Below are positions 1-7,508 of a stretch of DNA of 64,000 bases, one piece after another (position 1 is the stretch's first letter; every line of letters begins with the position of its first letter). The notes under the pieces are model-generated. The model did not search any database. It saw nothing but the letters and a program-made list of their open reading frames with translations, and had not been told where the DNA came from. A program made the translations under genes and the position numbers. Source of the stretch: Pseudomonas viridiflava (GTDB taxonomy: Bacteria; Pseudomonadota; Gammaproteobacteria; Pseudomonadales; Pseudomonadaceae); contig NZ_RBTP01000076.1 of NCBI RefSeq assembly GCF_003702045.1, positions 1-64,000 on the forward strand, written 5' to 3'.

Positions 1-88
1 AGCGCGTCAACCGTTATTTTCTAAAACCTGAGATCTATTTCACTACCCCCAATAAACACGGGGCCATATCCATCCAGGCCTCGCTCAA
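1..88. other. left-edge non-coding stretch
   Basis: No gene can be supported here. The stretch lies downstream of the leftward bauC gene, and I see no convincing terminator. In P. aeruginosa a permease gene (bauD) follows bauC, and whether that is so here cannot be seen. Confidence 0.5.
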
Positions 89-1582
89 TTACAAGCTGGG
101 AAACGCAAACTGCGATGCCTCATGACTCGCCCGCTGCGGCCAGCGCTGAGTAATTGCCTTGCGACGGGTGTAGAAACGCACCCCATCCGGCCCATAAGCA
201 TGCAGATCACCGAACAGAGAACGCTTCCAGCCTCCAAAGCTGTGATACGCAACAGGCACCGGCAAAGGTACGTTAACCCCGACCATTCCCACTTCAATCT
301 CGTCGCAGAACAGACGCGCCGCCTCCCCATCACGGGTGAAGATGCAGGTGCCGTTGCCATACTCATGATCGTTGATCAGTTGCATGGCTGCCTCAAGGCT
401 GTCGACGCGCACGATGCACAGCACCGGCCCGAAGATCTCTTCTTTATAGATGCGCATGTCTGGCGTCACGCGATCGAACAGGCATCCGCCCATAAAGAAG
501 CCTTGTTCGTGACCGGCAACCTCAAGGCCACGACCGTCAACCACCAAGGCCGCCCCCGACTGAACGCCGTCTTCTATATAGCCGCTGACTTTGTCACGAT
601 GCTGCCCCGTGACTAACGGCCCCATGTCCAGCCCGCACGTCGTACCCGCGCCGATCTTCAAACTCTGGATTTGCGGAACCAGCTTCGCCACCAGCGCATC
701 GGCGATTTGATCACCGACACAAACGGCAACCGAGATCGCCATGCAGCGCTCGCCGCACGAACCATAAGCCGCGCCCATCAGGGCATTGACCGCATTGTCC
801 AGATCCGCATCCGGCATCAGCACCGCATGGTTCTTAGCGCCACCCAATGCCTGAACACGTTTACCCCGCGCGGCGCCTTCCTTATAGATGTACTCGGCGA
901 TAGGCGTAGAACCGACAAAACTGAGGGCTTTCACTTCCGGCGCTTCGATCAGTGCATCCACCGCCACTTTGTCACCGTGCACCACGTTGAGTACGCCTTT
1001 AGGCAGCCCCGCCTCGTGCAGCAATTCAGCGATCAGTAATGTGGAACTGGGATCACGCTCGGACGGTTTGAGGATGAAGCAGTTACCGCAGACGATCGCC
1101 AGCGGGTACATCCACAGTGGCACCATCGCAGGGAAGTTGAATGGCGTGATACCTGCAACGATCCCCAACGGCTGAAAATCGGACCAGGCATCGATGTTCG
1201 GGCCGACATTGCGGCTGTACTCACCCTTGAGCACTTCAGGCGCAGCGCACGCGTATTCCACATTTTCGATGCCGCGCTTCAACTCCCCCGCCGCGTCTTC
1301 CAGTGTCTTGCCATGCTCTTCGCTGATCAGTTGAGCGATACGGCCTTCGTTCAGCTCCAACAATTGCTTGAAACGAAACATCACCTGAGCCCGTTTCGCC
1401 GCCGGGGTATTGCGCCAGGCAGGGAATGCGGATTTGGCAGAGTCGATCGCTTGCTGAACGGTTTCACGACTCGCGAGCGCCACCGTGTGGACGACCTGGC
1501 CGGTCGACGGATTGAACACATCAGCCGTGCGCCCGCCGTCAGAAACGAACTCACCGTGAATCAGATGTTGAATGCTGCTCAT
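89..1582 (-). CDS. bauC: CoA-acylating (methyl)malonate-semialdehyde dehydrogenase
   Basis: A 497-residue aldehyde dehydrogenase of the MmsA/IolA type, which oxidises malonate or methylmalonate semialdehyde to acetyl- or propionyl-CoA in the cytoplasm. The NAD-binding region with ITPFNFP is near residues 145-151, and the catalytic Cys280 sits in GSCGERCMA. The ATG at 1582 is preferred over an in-frame TTG 12 bases upstream because a GGAG ribosome site lies just before it. It is downstream of an omega-aminotransferase and a divergent LysR gene, the order of bauR-bauA-bauC in P. aeruginosa, so the likely substrate is malonate semialdehyde from beta-alanine. Sequence alone cannot separate this from the valine-pathway enzyme mmsA, so the symbol rests on context. 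Confidence 0.88.
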   Translation of the reverse strand: MSSIQHLIHGEFVSDGGRTADVFNPSTGQVVHTVALASRETVQQAIDSAKSAFPAWRNTPAAKRAQVMFRFKQLLELNEGRIAQLISEEHGKTLEDAAGELKRGIENVEYACAAPEVLKGEYSRNVGPNIDAWSDFQPLGIVAGITPFNFPAMVPLWMYPLAIVCGNCFILKPSERDPSSTLLIAELLHEAGLPKGVLNVVHGDKVAVDALIEAPEVKALSFVGSTPIAEYIYKEGAARGKRVQALGGAKNHAVLMPDADLDNAVNALMGAAYGSCGERCMAISVAVCVGDQIADALVAKLVPQIQSLKIGAGTTCGLDMGPLVTGQHRDKVSGYIEDGVQSGAALVVDGRGLEVAGHEQGFFMGGCLFDRVTPDMRIYKEEIFGPVLCIVRVDSLEAAMQLINDHEYGNGTCIFTRDGEAARLFCDEIEVGMVGVNVPLPVPVAYHSFGGWKRSLFGDLHAYGPDGVRFYTRRKAITQRWPQRASHEASQFAFPSL

Positions 1583-1662
1583 GAAAAGCTCCAAAAGATT
1601 TCCAGCAGACGCAAATCGCTTCGCGCCTGGTGCTTATATAAGAAGGCTGCAGGCGGGGACGG

Positions 1663-3009
1663 TCAGTCGATCAGATTCAGGGCTTCCCCGACAGCGTCGA
1701 ACAGTCGATCAAGGTCTTGCGCCTTGCTGTTGAAGGTCGGTCCGAACTGCAGCGTGTCACCGCCAAAACGAACGTAGAAGCCTGCTTTCCAAAGCTTCAT
1801 ACCGGCCTCGAACGGCCGCACGATGGCGTCGCCATCGCGAGGCGCAAGTTGAATCGCGCCAGCCAGTCCATAATTGCGGATGTCCACGACATTTTTGCTG
1901 CCCTTGATGCCATGCAAAGCACGCTCAAAGTGAGGCGCGATGTCCGCCGCCTGCTGCACCAAATGCTCACGCTGTAACAGCTCAAGTGCCGCTAGCCCAG
2001 CCGCACAGGCCACGGGGTGTGCCGAGTAGGTGTACCCGTGCGGGAATTCGACGGCGTACTCCGGCGTCGACTGGTTCATGAATGTCTGGTAGATCTCGCT
2101 ACTGGCAATCACCGCACCCATCGGGATCGCACCATTGGTGATCTGCTTGGCAATGCACATCAAGTCAGGCGTCACGCCGAAACTCTCGGCACCGAACATG
2201 GCACCCGTGCGACCAAAACCGGTGATGACCTCATCGAAAATCAGCAGGATGTTGTGCTGATCGCAGATTTCACGCAGACGCTTCAGATAGCCCTGCGGTG
2301 GCACAATTACACCCGCAGAACCCGCCATTGGCTCGACGATCACGGCGGCGATGTTCGATGCGTCGTGCAATTCGATCAATTTGAGCATCTCGTCAGCCAG
2401 AGCGATGCCGCCCGCCTCCGGCATGCCCTTGGAATAAGCGTTGCTGGCCAACAATGTGTGGGGCAGATGATCGACGTCCATCAACTGGCCAAACATCTTG
2501 CGGTTACCATTAACACCGCCAAGGCTGGTGCCAGCCACATTCACGCCGTGGTAGCCGCGAGCGCGCCCAATCATTTTGGTCTTGGAGGACTGCCCTTTCA
2601 GACGCCAGTAGGCACGCACCATTTTCACTGCGGTGTCCGCGCATTCTGACCCGGAGTTGGTGTAGAACACATGATTGAGATTATCTGGCGTCAAATCTGT
2701 GATTTTCTCCGCCAATTGAAACGATAAAGGGTGACCAAACTGGAAGCCTGGCGAATAATCCAGCACACCCAGCTGTTTGTAGACGGCCTCCTGAATCTCC
2801 TTGCGGGTATGCCCGGCTCCACAGGTCCAAAGCCCCGAGAGCGCATCATAGATCTTGCGACCTTTGTCATCTGTCAGGTAGCTGCCTTGCGCCGCAATGA
2901 TCATGCGCGGATCGCGCTGGAAGTTTCGATTGGCGGTGTAGGGCATCCAGTGAGCATCCAGTTTCAGTTGACTGGCGACGGGATGATCGGACGACTCGAG
3001 CATGTTCAT
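1663..3009 (-). CDS. bauA: beta-alanine/omega-amino acid:pyruvate aminotransferase
   Basis: A 448-residue class III PLP-dependent aminotransferase. It shows the phosphate-binding TNSGSE (near 117-122), the FDEV motif with Asp259, and the PLP lysine Lys288 in CIAKQITNGAIPMG. This is the omega-amino acid:pyruvate family, which moves the amino group of beta-alanine to pyruvate and leaves malonate semialdehyde for the dehydrogenase downstream. A GAGG-like ribosome site precedes the ATG. The 80-base gap to the next gene is short enough for co-transcription. A 110-base intergenic region separates it from the divergent LysR gene, its likely activator. Other omega-amino donors (GABA, putrescine products) cannot be excluded. 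Confidence 0.9.
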   Translation of the reverse strand: MNMLESSDHPVASQLKLDAHWMPYTANRNFQRDPRMIIAAQGSYLTDDKGRKIYDALSGLWTCGAGHTRKEIQEAVYKQLGVLDYSPGFQFGHPLSFQLAEKITDLTPDNLNHVFYTNSGSECADTAVKMVRAYWRLKGQSSKTKMIGRARGYHGVNVAGTSLGGVNGNRKMFGQLMDVDHLPHTLLASNAYSKGMPEAGGIALADEMLKLIELHDASNIAAVIVEPMAGSAGVIVPPQGYLKRLREICDQHNILLIFDEVITGFGRTGAMFGAESFGVTPDLMCIAKQITNGAIPMGAVIASSEIYQTFMNQSTPEYAVEFPHGYTYSAHPVACAAGLAALELLQREHLVQQAADIAPHFERALHGIKGSKNVVDIRNYGLAGAIQLAPRDGDAIVRPFEAGMKLWKAGFYVRFGGDTLQFGPTFNSKAQDLDRLFDAVGEALNLID

Positions 3010-3063
3010 TGGAGCGACCTCGTGTGTGCTTGAGCAAGCAGTTATTTCGGTAAGGTGCCACGG

Positions 3064-3097
3064 AGATCAAATCTGAAAAATCTAACTTTTATGATCT
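3064..3097. promoter_or_regulatory. inverted repeat in bauA-bauR divergent promoter region
   Basis: AGATCA at 3064-3069 is matched by TGATCT at 3092-3097 across an AT-rich 22-base centre. It lies between a LysR gene and its probable target, where LysR proteins normally bind. That BauR binds here is inference. Confidence 0.4.
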
Positions 3098-3119
3098 TTA
3101 GTTCGGTGGAGACTAAACA

Positions 3120-4040
3120 ATGAGCGTCCGCCGCACCGATCCTCTTGCACAAGTCAGCGATTTTGATATTCGTTTGTTACGCCTTTTCAAGAGCGTAGTC
3201 GAGGCTGGAGGCTTCTCGGCCGCTGAAAGCGCCCTCGGAATTGGTCGCTCCGCCATCAGCCAGCAAATGAGCGATCTAGAGCAGCGTCTGGGCTTGCGCC
3301 TTTGCCAACGAGGCAGGGCCGGCTTCTCACTGACCGATGAAGGCAACGAGGTCTACCAGTCGGCGTTGCAACTGCTGAGCGCCTTGGAAAGCTTTCGAAC
3401 CGAGGTCAACGGCCTGCATCAGCATCTGCGCGGCGAGCTGAACATTGGTGTGACGGATAACCTGGTGACCATGCCCCACATGCGCATCACCCAGGCGCTT
3501 TCGCAACTCAAGGAGCGAGGGCCGGAGGTGCATATCAACATCCGCATGAACGCGCCGGCCGAAGTGGAGCAAGGGGTGCTTGAAGGCCGGTTGCATGTCG
3601 GTTTTGTGCCTCAGGTCAGCGTGCTGTCCGGTCTTGAATACCTGCCGCTTTACAGTGAGCGTTCGCTGCTTTATTGCGCCGCAGGACACCCATTGTTCAA
3701 CGCACCGGATTCATTGCTGGACGATGAGCACCTTGCCGAACAGGACGCCATCGCCCCTACTTTCAGGCTGCCGGCCGATATCCAGACTCAATACCAGTCG
3801 CTCCGGTGTACTGCCAGTGCGTCTGATCGTGAGGGGATGGCGTTTCTGATTCTGACCGGACGCTACATCGGTTATCTGCCAGACCATTACGCCGAAGCCT
3901 GGGTCAGGCAAGGCAGGCTGCGTGCCTTGAAGCCTGACTCAAGATTCTACGACCTGAGTCTGGTAACCGTGACGCGCAAAGGGCGGCGCCCTCATATGGT
4001 GCTGGAAAGTTTCCTGGAGTCCCTGGCTGCTACCCAATGA
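3120..4040 (+). CDS. bauR: LysR-family regulator of beta-alanine utilisation
   Basis: A 306-residue LysR-type regulator. The N-terminal winged helix-turn-helix spans about residues 14-75 (FDIRLLRLFKSVVEAGGFSA start) and is followed by a periplasmic-binding-like effector domain to the end. A GGTGGAGA ribosome site precedes the ATG. It is divergent from bauA-bauC, the standard arrangement for a LysR activator and its targets, and it matches the P. aeruginosa bauR locus. The co-inducer is probably beta-alanine or a related omega-amino acid, which is inference from context. Confidence 0.83.
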   Translation: MSVRRTDPLAQVSDFDIRLLRLFKSVVEAGGFSAAESALGIGRSAISQQMSDLEQRLGLRLCQRGRAGFSLTDEGNEVYQSALQLLSALESFRTEVNGLHQHLRGELNIGVTDNLVTMPHMRITQALSQLKERGPEVHINIRMNAPAEVEQGVLEGRLHVGFVPQVSVLSGLEYLPLYSERSLLYCAAGHPLFNAPDSLLDDEHLAEQDAIAPTFRLPADIQTQYQSLRCTASASDREGMAFLILTGRYIGYLPDHYAEAWVRQGRLRALKPDSRFYDLSLVTVTRKGRRPHMVLESFLESLAATQ

Positions 4041-4154
4041 AACACATTGGCAACGCAACGCCGGAACGCGCGCAGTGCAGAACGACCTCGACCCGGCCCA
4101 GCCTATTGATCTGACAGGCAAAAAAAGTCGCTCTCGATCACTTACCTGAGCAGG

Positions 4155-4170
4155 TGGACAGCTTTTTGCA
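4155..4170 (+). promoter_or_regulatory. putative sigma-54 (-24/-12) promoter of NCS2 permease
   Basis: TGGACAGCTTTTTGCA has GG and GC elements exactly 10 bases apart, and it matches TGG, G and TTGCA of the consensus TGGCACG-N4-TTGCA. It lies 56 bases before the permease start. A weak NtrC-like palindrome (right half AGTGCA perfect, left half poor) is at 4063-4079, about 76 bases upstream of the GG. Confidence 0.55.
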
Positions 4171-4226
4171 GTGAATAGGGCAAACGACACGCCAGCTCAT
4201 GGCATTTCCTGATCCGAGAGTGCGCC

Positions 4227-5624
4227 ATGCAGCCTGATCCAGCCGACAACAGTGACCTCATCTACGGACTCGACGACCGCCCCAAACCACTGACGGCCAT
4301 TCTGGCGGCACTGCAGCACGTTCTCGCCAGCTTCGTGGGCATCATTACCCCGCCACTGATCATCGGCTCGACGCTGGGCCTCACCGCCTACCTGCCTTAC
4401 CTGATCAGCATGGCACTGATGGTGTCCGGAGTCGGTACGTTCATCCAGGCACGTCGTCCGTTCGGTATCGGTGCCGGCATGATCTGCCTGCAAGGCACCA
4501 GCTTTGCCTTTCTGGGCGCCGTGTTATCGGCAGGCTTTCTGGTCAAGCAGCGTGGCGGCAGTCCGGAAGACATCATGGCGATGATCTTCGGCGTGTGTTT
4601 TTTCGGCGCACTGGTGCAAATCGTGCTGAGCCGTTGCATTGGACAATTGCGGCGCGTCATCACGCCGCTGGTGACAGGTATCGTGATCACGCTGATTGGC
4701 GTCAGCCTGATCAAGGTCGGCGTCACGGACCTGGGCGGTGGTTTCAACGCACCAGACTTCGGCTCGCCCTTGAACCTGGCGCTCGGGGTATTCGTGCTGG
4801 TGGTCATCATCGCGCTCAACCGCTCCGACACGCCGTGGGTTCGCTTGTCCGGGATCATCATCGGCCTGGCCGTGGGCAGCCTGGCGGCCTGGTTCAGCGG
4901 CAAGCTCGTTCCACAGCCGATTCATGACCTGCCGTTGATCAGCGTTCCAGTGCCATTTCGGTTCGGTTTCAATTTCGACTGGAGCGCTTTCCTGCCGGTT
5001 GCGCTGATTTATCTGATCAGCAGCATCGAAACGGTCGGCGACCTGACCGCCAACTGCATGCTCGCCAAGCAGCCCATCAGCGGCCCAAGCTACGTGGCCA
5101 GACTCAAAGGCGGTGTTCTCGGGGATGGCGTGAGCTGCATGCTGGCCGCCACTTTCAGCGCATTTCCCAACACCACCTTTGCTCAGAACAATGGCGTTAT
5201 CCAGTTGACCGGCGTCGCCAGCCGTTATGTCGGTCTGTACATCGGGGCCGTCCTGTTCGTGCTGGGGCTGTTTCCGCACATTGGCGCCATCGTTCAGCAG
5301 ATTCCCAAACCGGTGCTGGGCGGCGCGACGCTGGTCATGTTCGGCAGCGTCGCGGCGGCAGGTGTGCGGATTCTCGCCCAATCGCCACTGGATCGTCGCA
5401 GCATGTTGATTATCGCAACGTCGTTCGGTGTTGGACTGGGCATCGCCTCGCAACCGGCTTTGCTGCACCATATGCCGCACCTTGTGCAGACTCTGTTCGA
5501 CTCGGCCATCACCAGTGGCGGCCTCACAGCCATTGTCATGTGCCTGCTGCTTCCAGAACGCAAAGCCTGCGTCGCGGCCCGGCAAGCGGCCCAGCACGCC
5601 GAACCGGTTGAACATCAACGCTAA
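4227..5624 (+). CDS. NCS2-family xanthine/urate-type nucleobase permease
   Basis: A 465-residue inner-membrane protein of the nucleobase-ascorbate (NCS2) family with about 14 hydrophobic segments. The first membrane segment has the conserved ALQHVLASFVG with its histidine. A later segment has the SIETVGD glutamate motif. The family signature is seen as QNNGVIQLTG, whose first residue and spacing fit xanthine or uric acid transporters better than uracil carriers, so import of oxidised purines by proton symport is likely. It carries its own sigma-54-like promoter. A RutR-like regulator follows 83 bases downstream and purine ABC transporter genes lie beyond that. The exact substrate is not decided by sequence. 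Confidence 0.86.
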   Translation: MQPDPADNSDLIYGLDDRPKPLTAILAALQHVLASFVGIITPPLIIGSTLGLTAYLPYLISMALMVSGVGTFIQARRPFGIGAGMICLQGTSFAFLGAVLSAGFLVKQRGGSPEDIMAMIFGVCFFGALVQIVLSRCIGQLRRVITPLVTGIVITLIGVSLIKVGVTDLGGGFNAPDFGSPLNLALGVFVLVVIIALNRSDTPWVRLSGIIIGLAVGSLAAWFSGKLVPQPIHDLPLISVPVPFRFGFNFDWSAFLPVALIYLISSIETVGDLTANCMLAKQPISGPSYVARLKGGVLGDGVSCMLAATFSAFPNTTFAQNNGVIQLTGVASRYVGLYIGAVLFVLGLFPHIGAIVQQIPKPVLGGATLVMFGSVAAAGVRILAQSPLDRRSMLIIATSFGVGLGIASQPALLHHMPHLVQTLFDSAITSGGLTAIVMCLLLPERKACVAARQAAQHAEPVEHQR

Positions 5625-5707
5625 TTTGCATGGCCTGTGCTTGCGGGATGCCCGCAGGTGCGTTATCTGTTCGTCCGTTGCGTCCCATGACCTGCCCGGA
5701 ATTGCCC

Positions 5708-6370
5708 ATGACCCTTCAAGTCCCCGCGCACAGCACTCACGTTGCCAAGCCCGCCAGCCGTATCCGTCAGAAGAACGAAGAAGCCATCATCAAGGCCGCC
5801 GAGGACGAGTTTGCCCGTCACGGCTTCAAGGGCACCAGCATGAACACCATCGCGCTGAAGGCCGGACTGCCCAAGGCCAACCTGCATTACTACTTCACCA
5901 ACAAGCTGGGGCTTTACGTTGCGGTGCTCAGCAACATCATCGAGTTGTGGGACAGCACCTTCAACACCTTGAGTGTGGATGACGATCCTGCAGAAGCCTT
6001 GGCACGCTACATCCGCGCCAAGATGGAGTTCTCGCGTCGCCAGCCCCAGGCATCACGCATTTTCGCGATGGAGATCATCAGCGGCGGCGAGTGCATGAGC
6101 GAATATTTCAGCCAGGATTACCGCGTTTGGTTTCAGGGGCGGGCAGCGATCTTTCAGGCCTGGATCGATGCCGGAAAAATGGACGCAATCGACCCGGTCC
6201 ACCTGATTTTTCTGCTGTGGGGCAGCACCCAGCACTACGCCGACTTCGCGTCTCAGATCTGCCGCGTGACCGGGCGCACGCGCCTGACGCGGCAAGACAT
6301 GGACGAAGCCAGCGAAAACCTGATCAGAATCATCCTCAAAGGCTGTGGGCTGACGCCACCAGCCTTGTAG
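5708..6370 (+). CDS. TetR-family regulator, RutR-like
   Basis: About 220 residues. The N-terminal TetR helix-turn-helix includes GFKGTSMNTIA and the NLHYYF recognition-helix motif. The C-terminal domain resembles E. coli RutR closely, including PQASRIFAMEI and IDPVHLIFLLWGSTQHYADF. RutR senses uracil or thymine and controls pyrimidine and purine turnover, so a nucleobase-responsive repressor is likely. I chose the ATG at 5708. An in-frame ATG at 5687 is also possible and neither has a strong ribosome site. It follows the NCS2 permease and may be transcribed with it. I found no RutR-type TTGACCA..TGGTCAA box nearby, so its targets are open. Confidence 0.8.
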   Translation: MTLQVPAHSTHVAKPASRIRQKNEEAIIKAAEDEFARHGFKGTSMNTIALKAGLPKANLHYYFTNKLGLYVAVLSNIIELWDSTFNTLSVDDDPAEALARYIRAKMEFSRRQPQASRIFAMEIISGGECMSEYFSQDYRVWFQGRAAIFQAWIDAGKMDAIDPVHLIFLLWGSTQHYADFASQICRVTGRTRLTRQDMDEASENLIRIILKGCGLTPPAL

Positions 6371-6402
6371 AATCCGTGCCTTGTTACCAGTCGGATAGAC
6401 GC

Positions 6403-6996
6403 ATGCCTTTTACCCTCGCAGGCCCTTGCGAATTTCGTGAAGAGATTCGCAAGAGCCGCTTCATCACCCTCGCCGCCCCTATCGCAAGCCCGGCCGACGC
6501 GCAGGCGTTCATTGAGCAACACAGCGATCTGAACGCTACGCACAATTGCTGGGCATGGAAACTGAGCGATCAGTACCGCAGCAATGACGACGGTGAGCCG
6601 GGCGGCACTGCTGGTCGTCCGATTCTCGCAGCGATCGAGGCGCAAGGGTTCGATCAAGTCGTGGTGCTGGTGATTCGCTGGTACGGCGGCATTCAACTCG
6701 GCACCGGCGGCCTGGCCCGTGCCTATGGCGGCGGCGCCAACAAATGCCTGCAACAGGCGGCACGCGTGGAACGGGTCAATCGGTCATCCTTCAACCTTGA
6801 GTGCAGCTTCAGCGAATTGGCGCTGGTCAAGGTTCGCCTGGCGGAATCGAGCGGGCTGATCGAAGCCGAACACTTCACCGCCAACGGCGTGGAATTAGTG
6901 GTCGCCGTCGGCTCGGAATACGTCGAAACCCTGCAACGCCAACTGGCCGATTTGAGTCGGGGCAGGATCGTTCTGCACAGCGCGTCGACGCTGTAA
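6403..6996 (+). CDS. YigZ/IMPACT family protein
   Basis: A 197-residue protein of the YigZ (UPF0029/IMPACT) family. The conserved N-terminal domain shows HNCWAWK, the signature GEPGGTAGRPIL (near residues 66-77) and RWYGGIQLGTGGLARAY. The C-terminal domain of about 70 residues has the ferredoxin-like DUF1949 form. Family members are cytoplasmic, of full length close to 200 residues, and linked to translation control or proline peptide turnover. The bacterial function is unsettled. It starts 32 bases after the RutR-like gene, and no functional link to purine use is implied by the sequence. Confidence 0.88.
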   Translation: MPFTLAGPCEFREEIRKSRFITLAAPIASPADAQAFIEQHSDLNATHNCWAWKLSDQYRSNDDGEPGGTAGRPILAAIEAQGFDQVVVLVIRWYGGIQLGTGGLARAYGGGANKCLQQAARVERVNRSSFNLECSFSELALVKVRLAESSGLIEAEHFTANGVELVVAVGSEYVETLQRQLADLSRGRIVLHSASTL

Positions 6997-7048
6997 TCAA
7001 GCGTTCATCCATGTGTGCACAGTTGCCCACATCTGCTGTGCATCCGAC

Positions 7049-7057
7049 TGTGGATAA
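7049..7057 (-). promoter_or_regulatory. DnaA-box 9-mer
   Basis: TGTGGATAA on this strand, TTATCCACA on the other, is the consensus DnaA box. A second copy lies 202 bases on. Function is not shown. Confidence 0.35.
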
Positions 7058-7250
7058 GCTGAGCACATATCGCCGCAGGCCTTATCCGGTAAGCGCCTCA
7101 GGCATTTGATCACTTTTTAGACAATATGCTCAGCCATCCATAAAATCACCGAGAAAACAGCCATTTAACGACCTTTAGCACCGTTAGCACCTAAGCGCGC
7201 AGGCGTTATTCTCGGTTCGGCGCGTTTCGCACAGGAACTGTGGAACAACC

Positions 7251-7259
7251 TGTGGATAA
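7251..7259 (-). promoter_or_regulatory. DnaA-box 9-mer
   Basis: A second exact TGTGGATAA, 11 bases after a related TGTGGAACA. No origin genes (dnaA, rpmH, gidA) are in the window, so this is not claimed as oriC. Confidence 0.35.
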
Positions 7260-7454
7260 CAGGTGCAAGGGTCTCGCAGCGGCTTGGCGGATCGGCTTCG
7301 CGAACAGCTGTACATTTTTTGTTCAAATCAATGAGCCATATTGGCCCTCACTGTTGATCGGAGCGCCCCGAACTGGTGCTGAAATCATGAGAGCGACCCC
7401 AACGAGCCGTTTCGAAAGGCTTGATTCAGGGCGCGCCAACAAAAGCTGACCCCC

Positions 7455-7470
7455 TGGCCAGGAATTTGCT
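7455..7470 (+). promoter_or_regulatory. putative sigma-54 promoter of purine ABC operon
   Basis: TGGCCAGGAATTTGCT keeps TGGC, G and TTGC of the -24/-12 consensus at the exact spacing and lies 38 bases before the ATPase start. An NtrC-like palindrome with 9 of 12 consensus bases lies at 7364-7380, 75 bases upstream of the GG element. Confidence 0.6.
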
Positions 7471-7508
7471 TTAGCAACGGGCGCCCCTCTTCTGCATCAG
7501 AGCCCGAC

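Larger units (their letters stand above)
6997..7508. other. 512-base intergenic region upstream of ABC operon
   Basis: I support no gene here. The one possible small reading frame (from 7240) has no ribosome site and an unconvincing composition. The region holds two exact DnaA-box 9-mers (7049-7057 and 7251-7259), an AT-rich stretch at 7310-7350, an NtrC-like palindrome at 7364-7380 (CGCCCC-N5-GGTGCT), and a sigma-54-like promoter at 7455-7470. Confidence 0.6.

Noticed and set aside
4524..5618. Minus-strand open frame of 364 codons opposite the NCS2 permease
   Set aside because: It lies fully inside a well-supported gene on the other strand and has a His/Gln/Asp-rich composition typical of shadows.
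7240..7449. Possible 69-codon gene before the ABC operon
   Set aside because: No ribosome site, no recognisable motif, and it overlaps a DnaA-box cluster and the NtrC-like site.
6997..7508. Replication origin
   Set aside because: Two DnaA boxes alone are not an origin; there are no dnaA, dnaN, rpmH or gidA genes near and no cluster of boxes.
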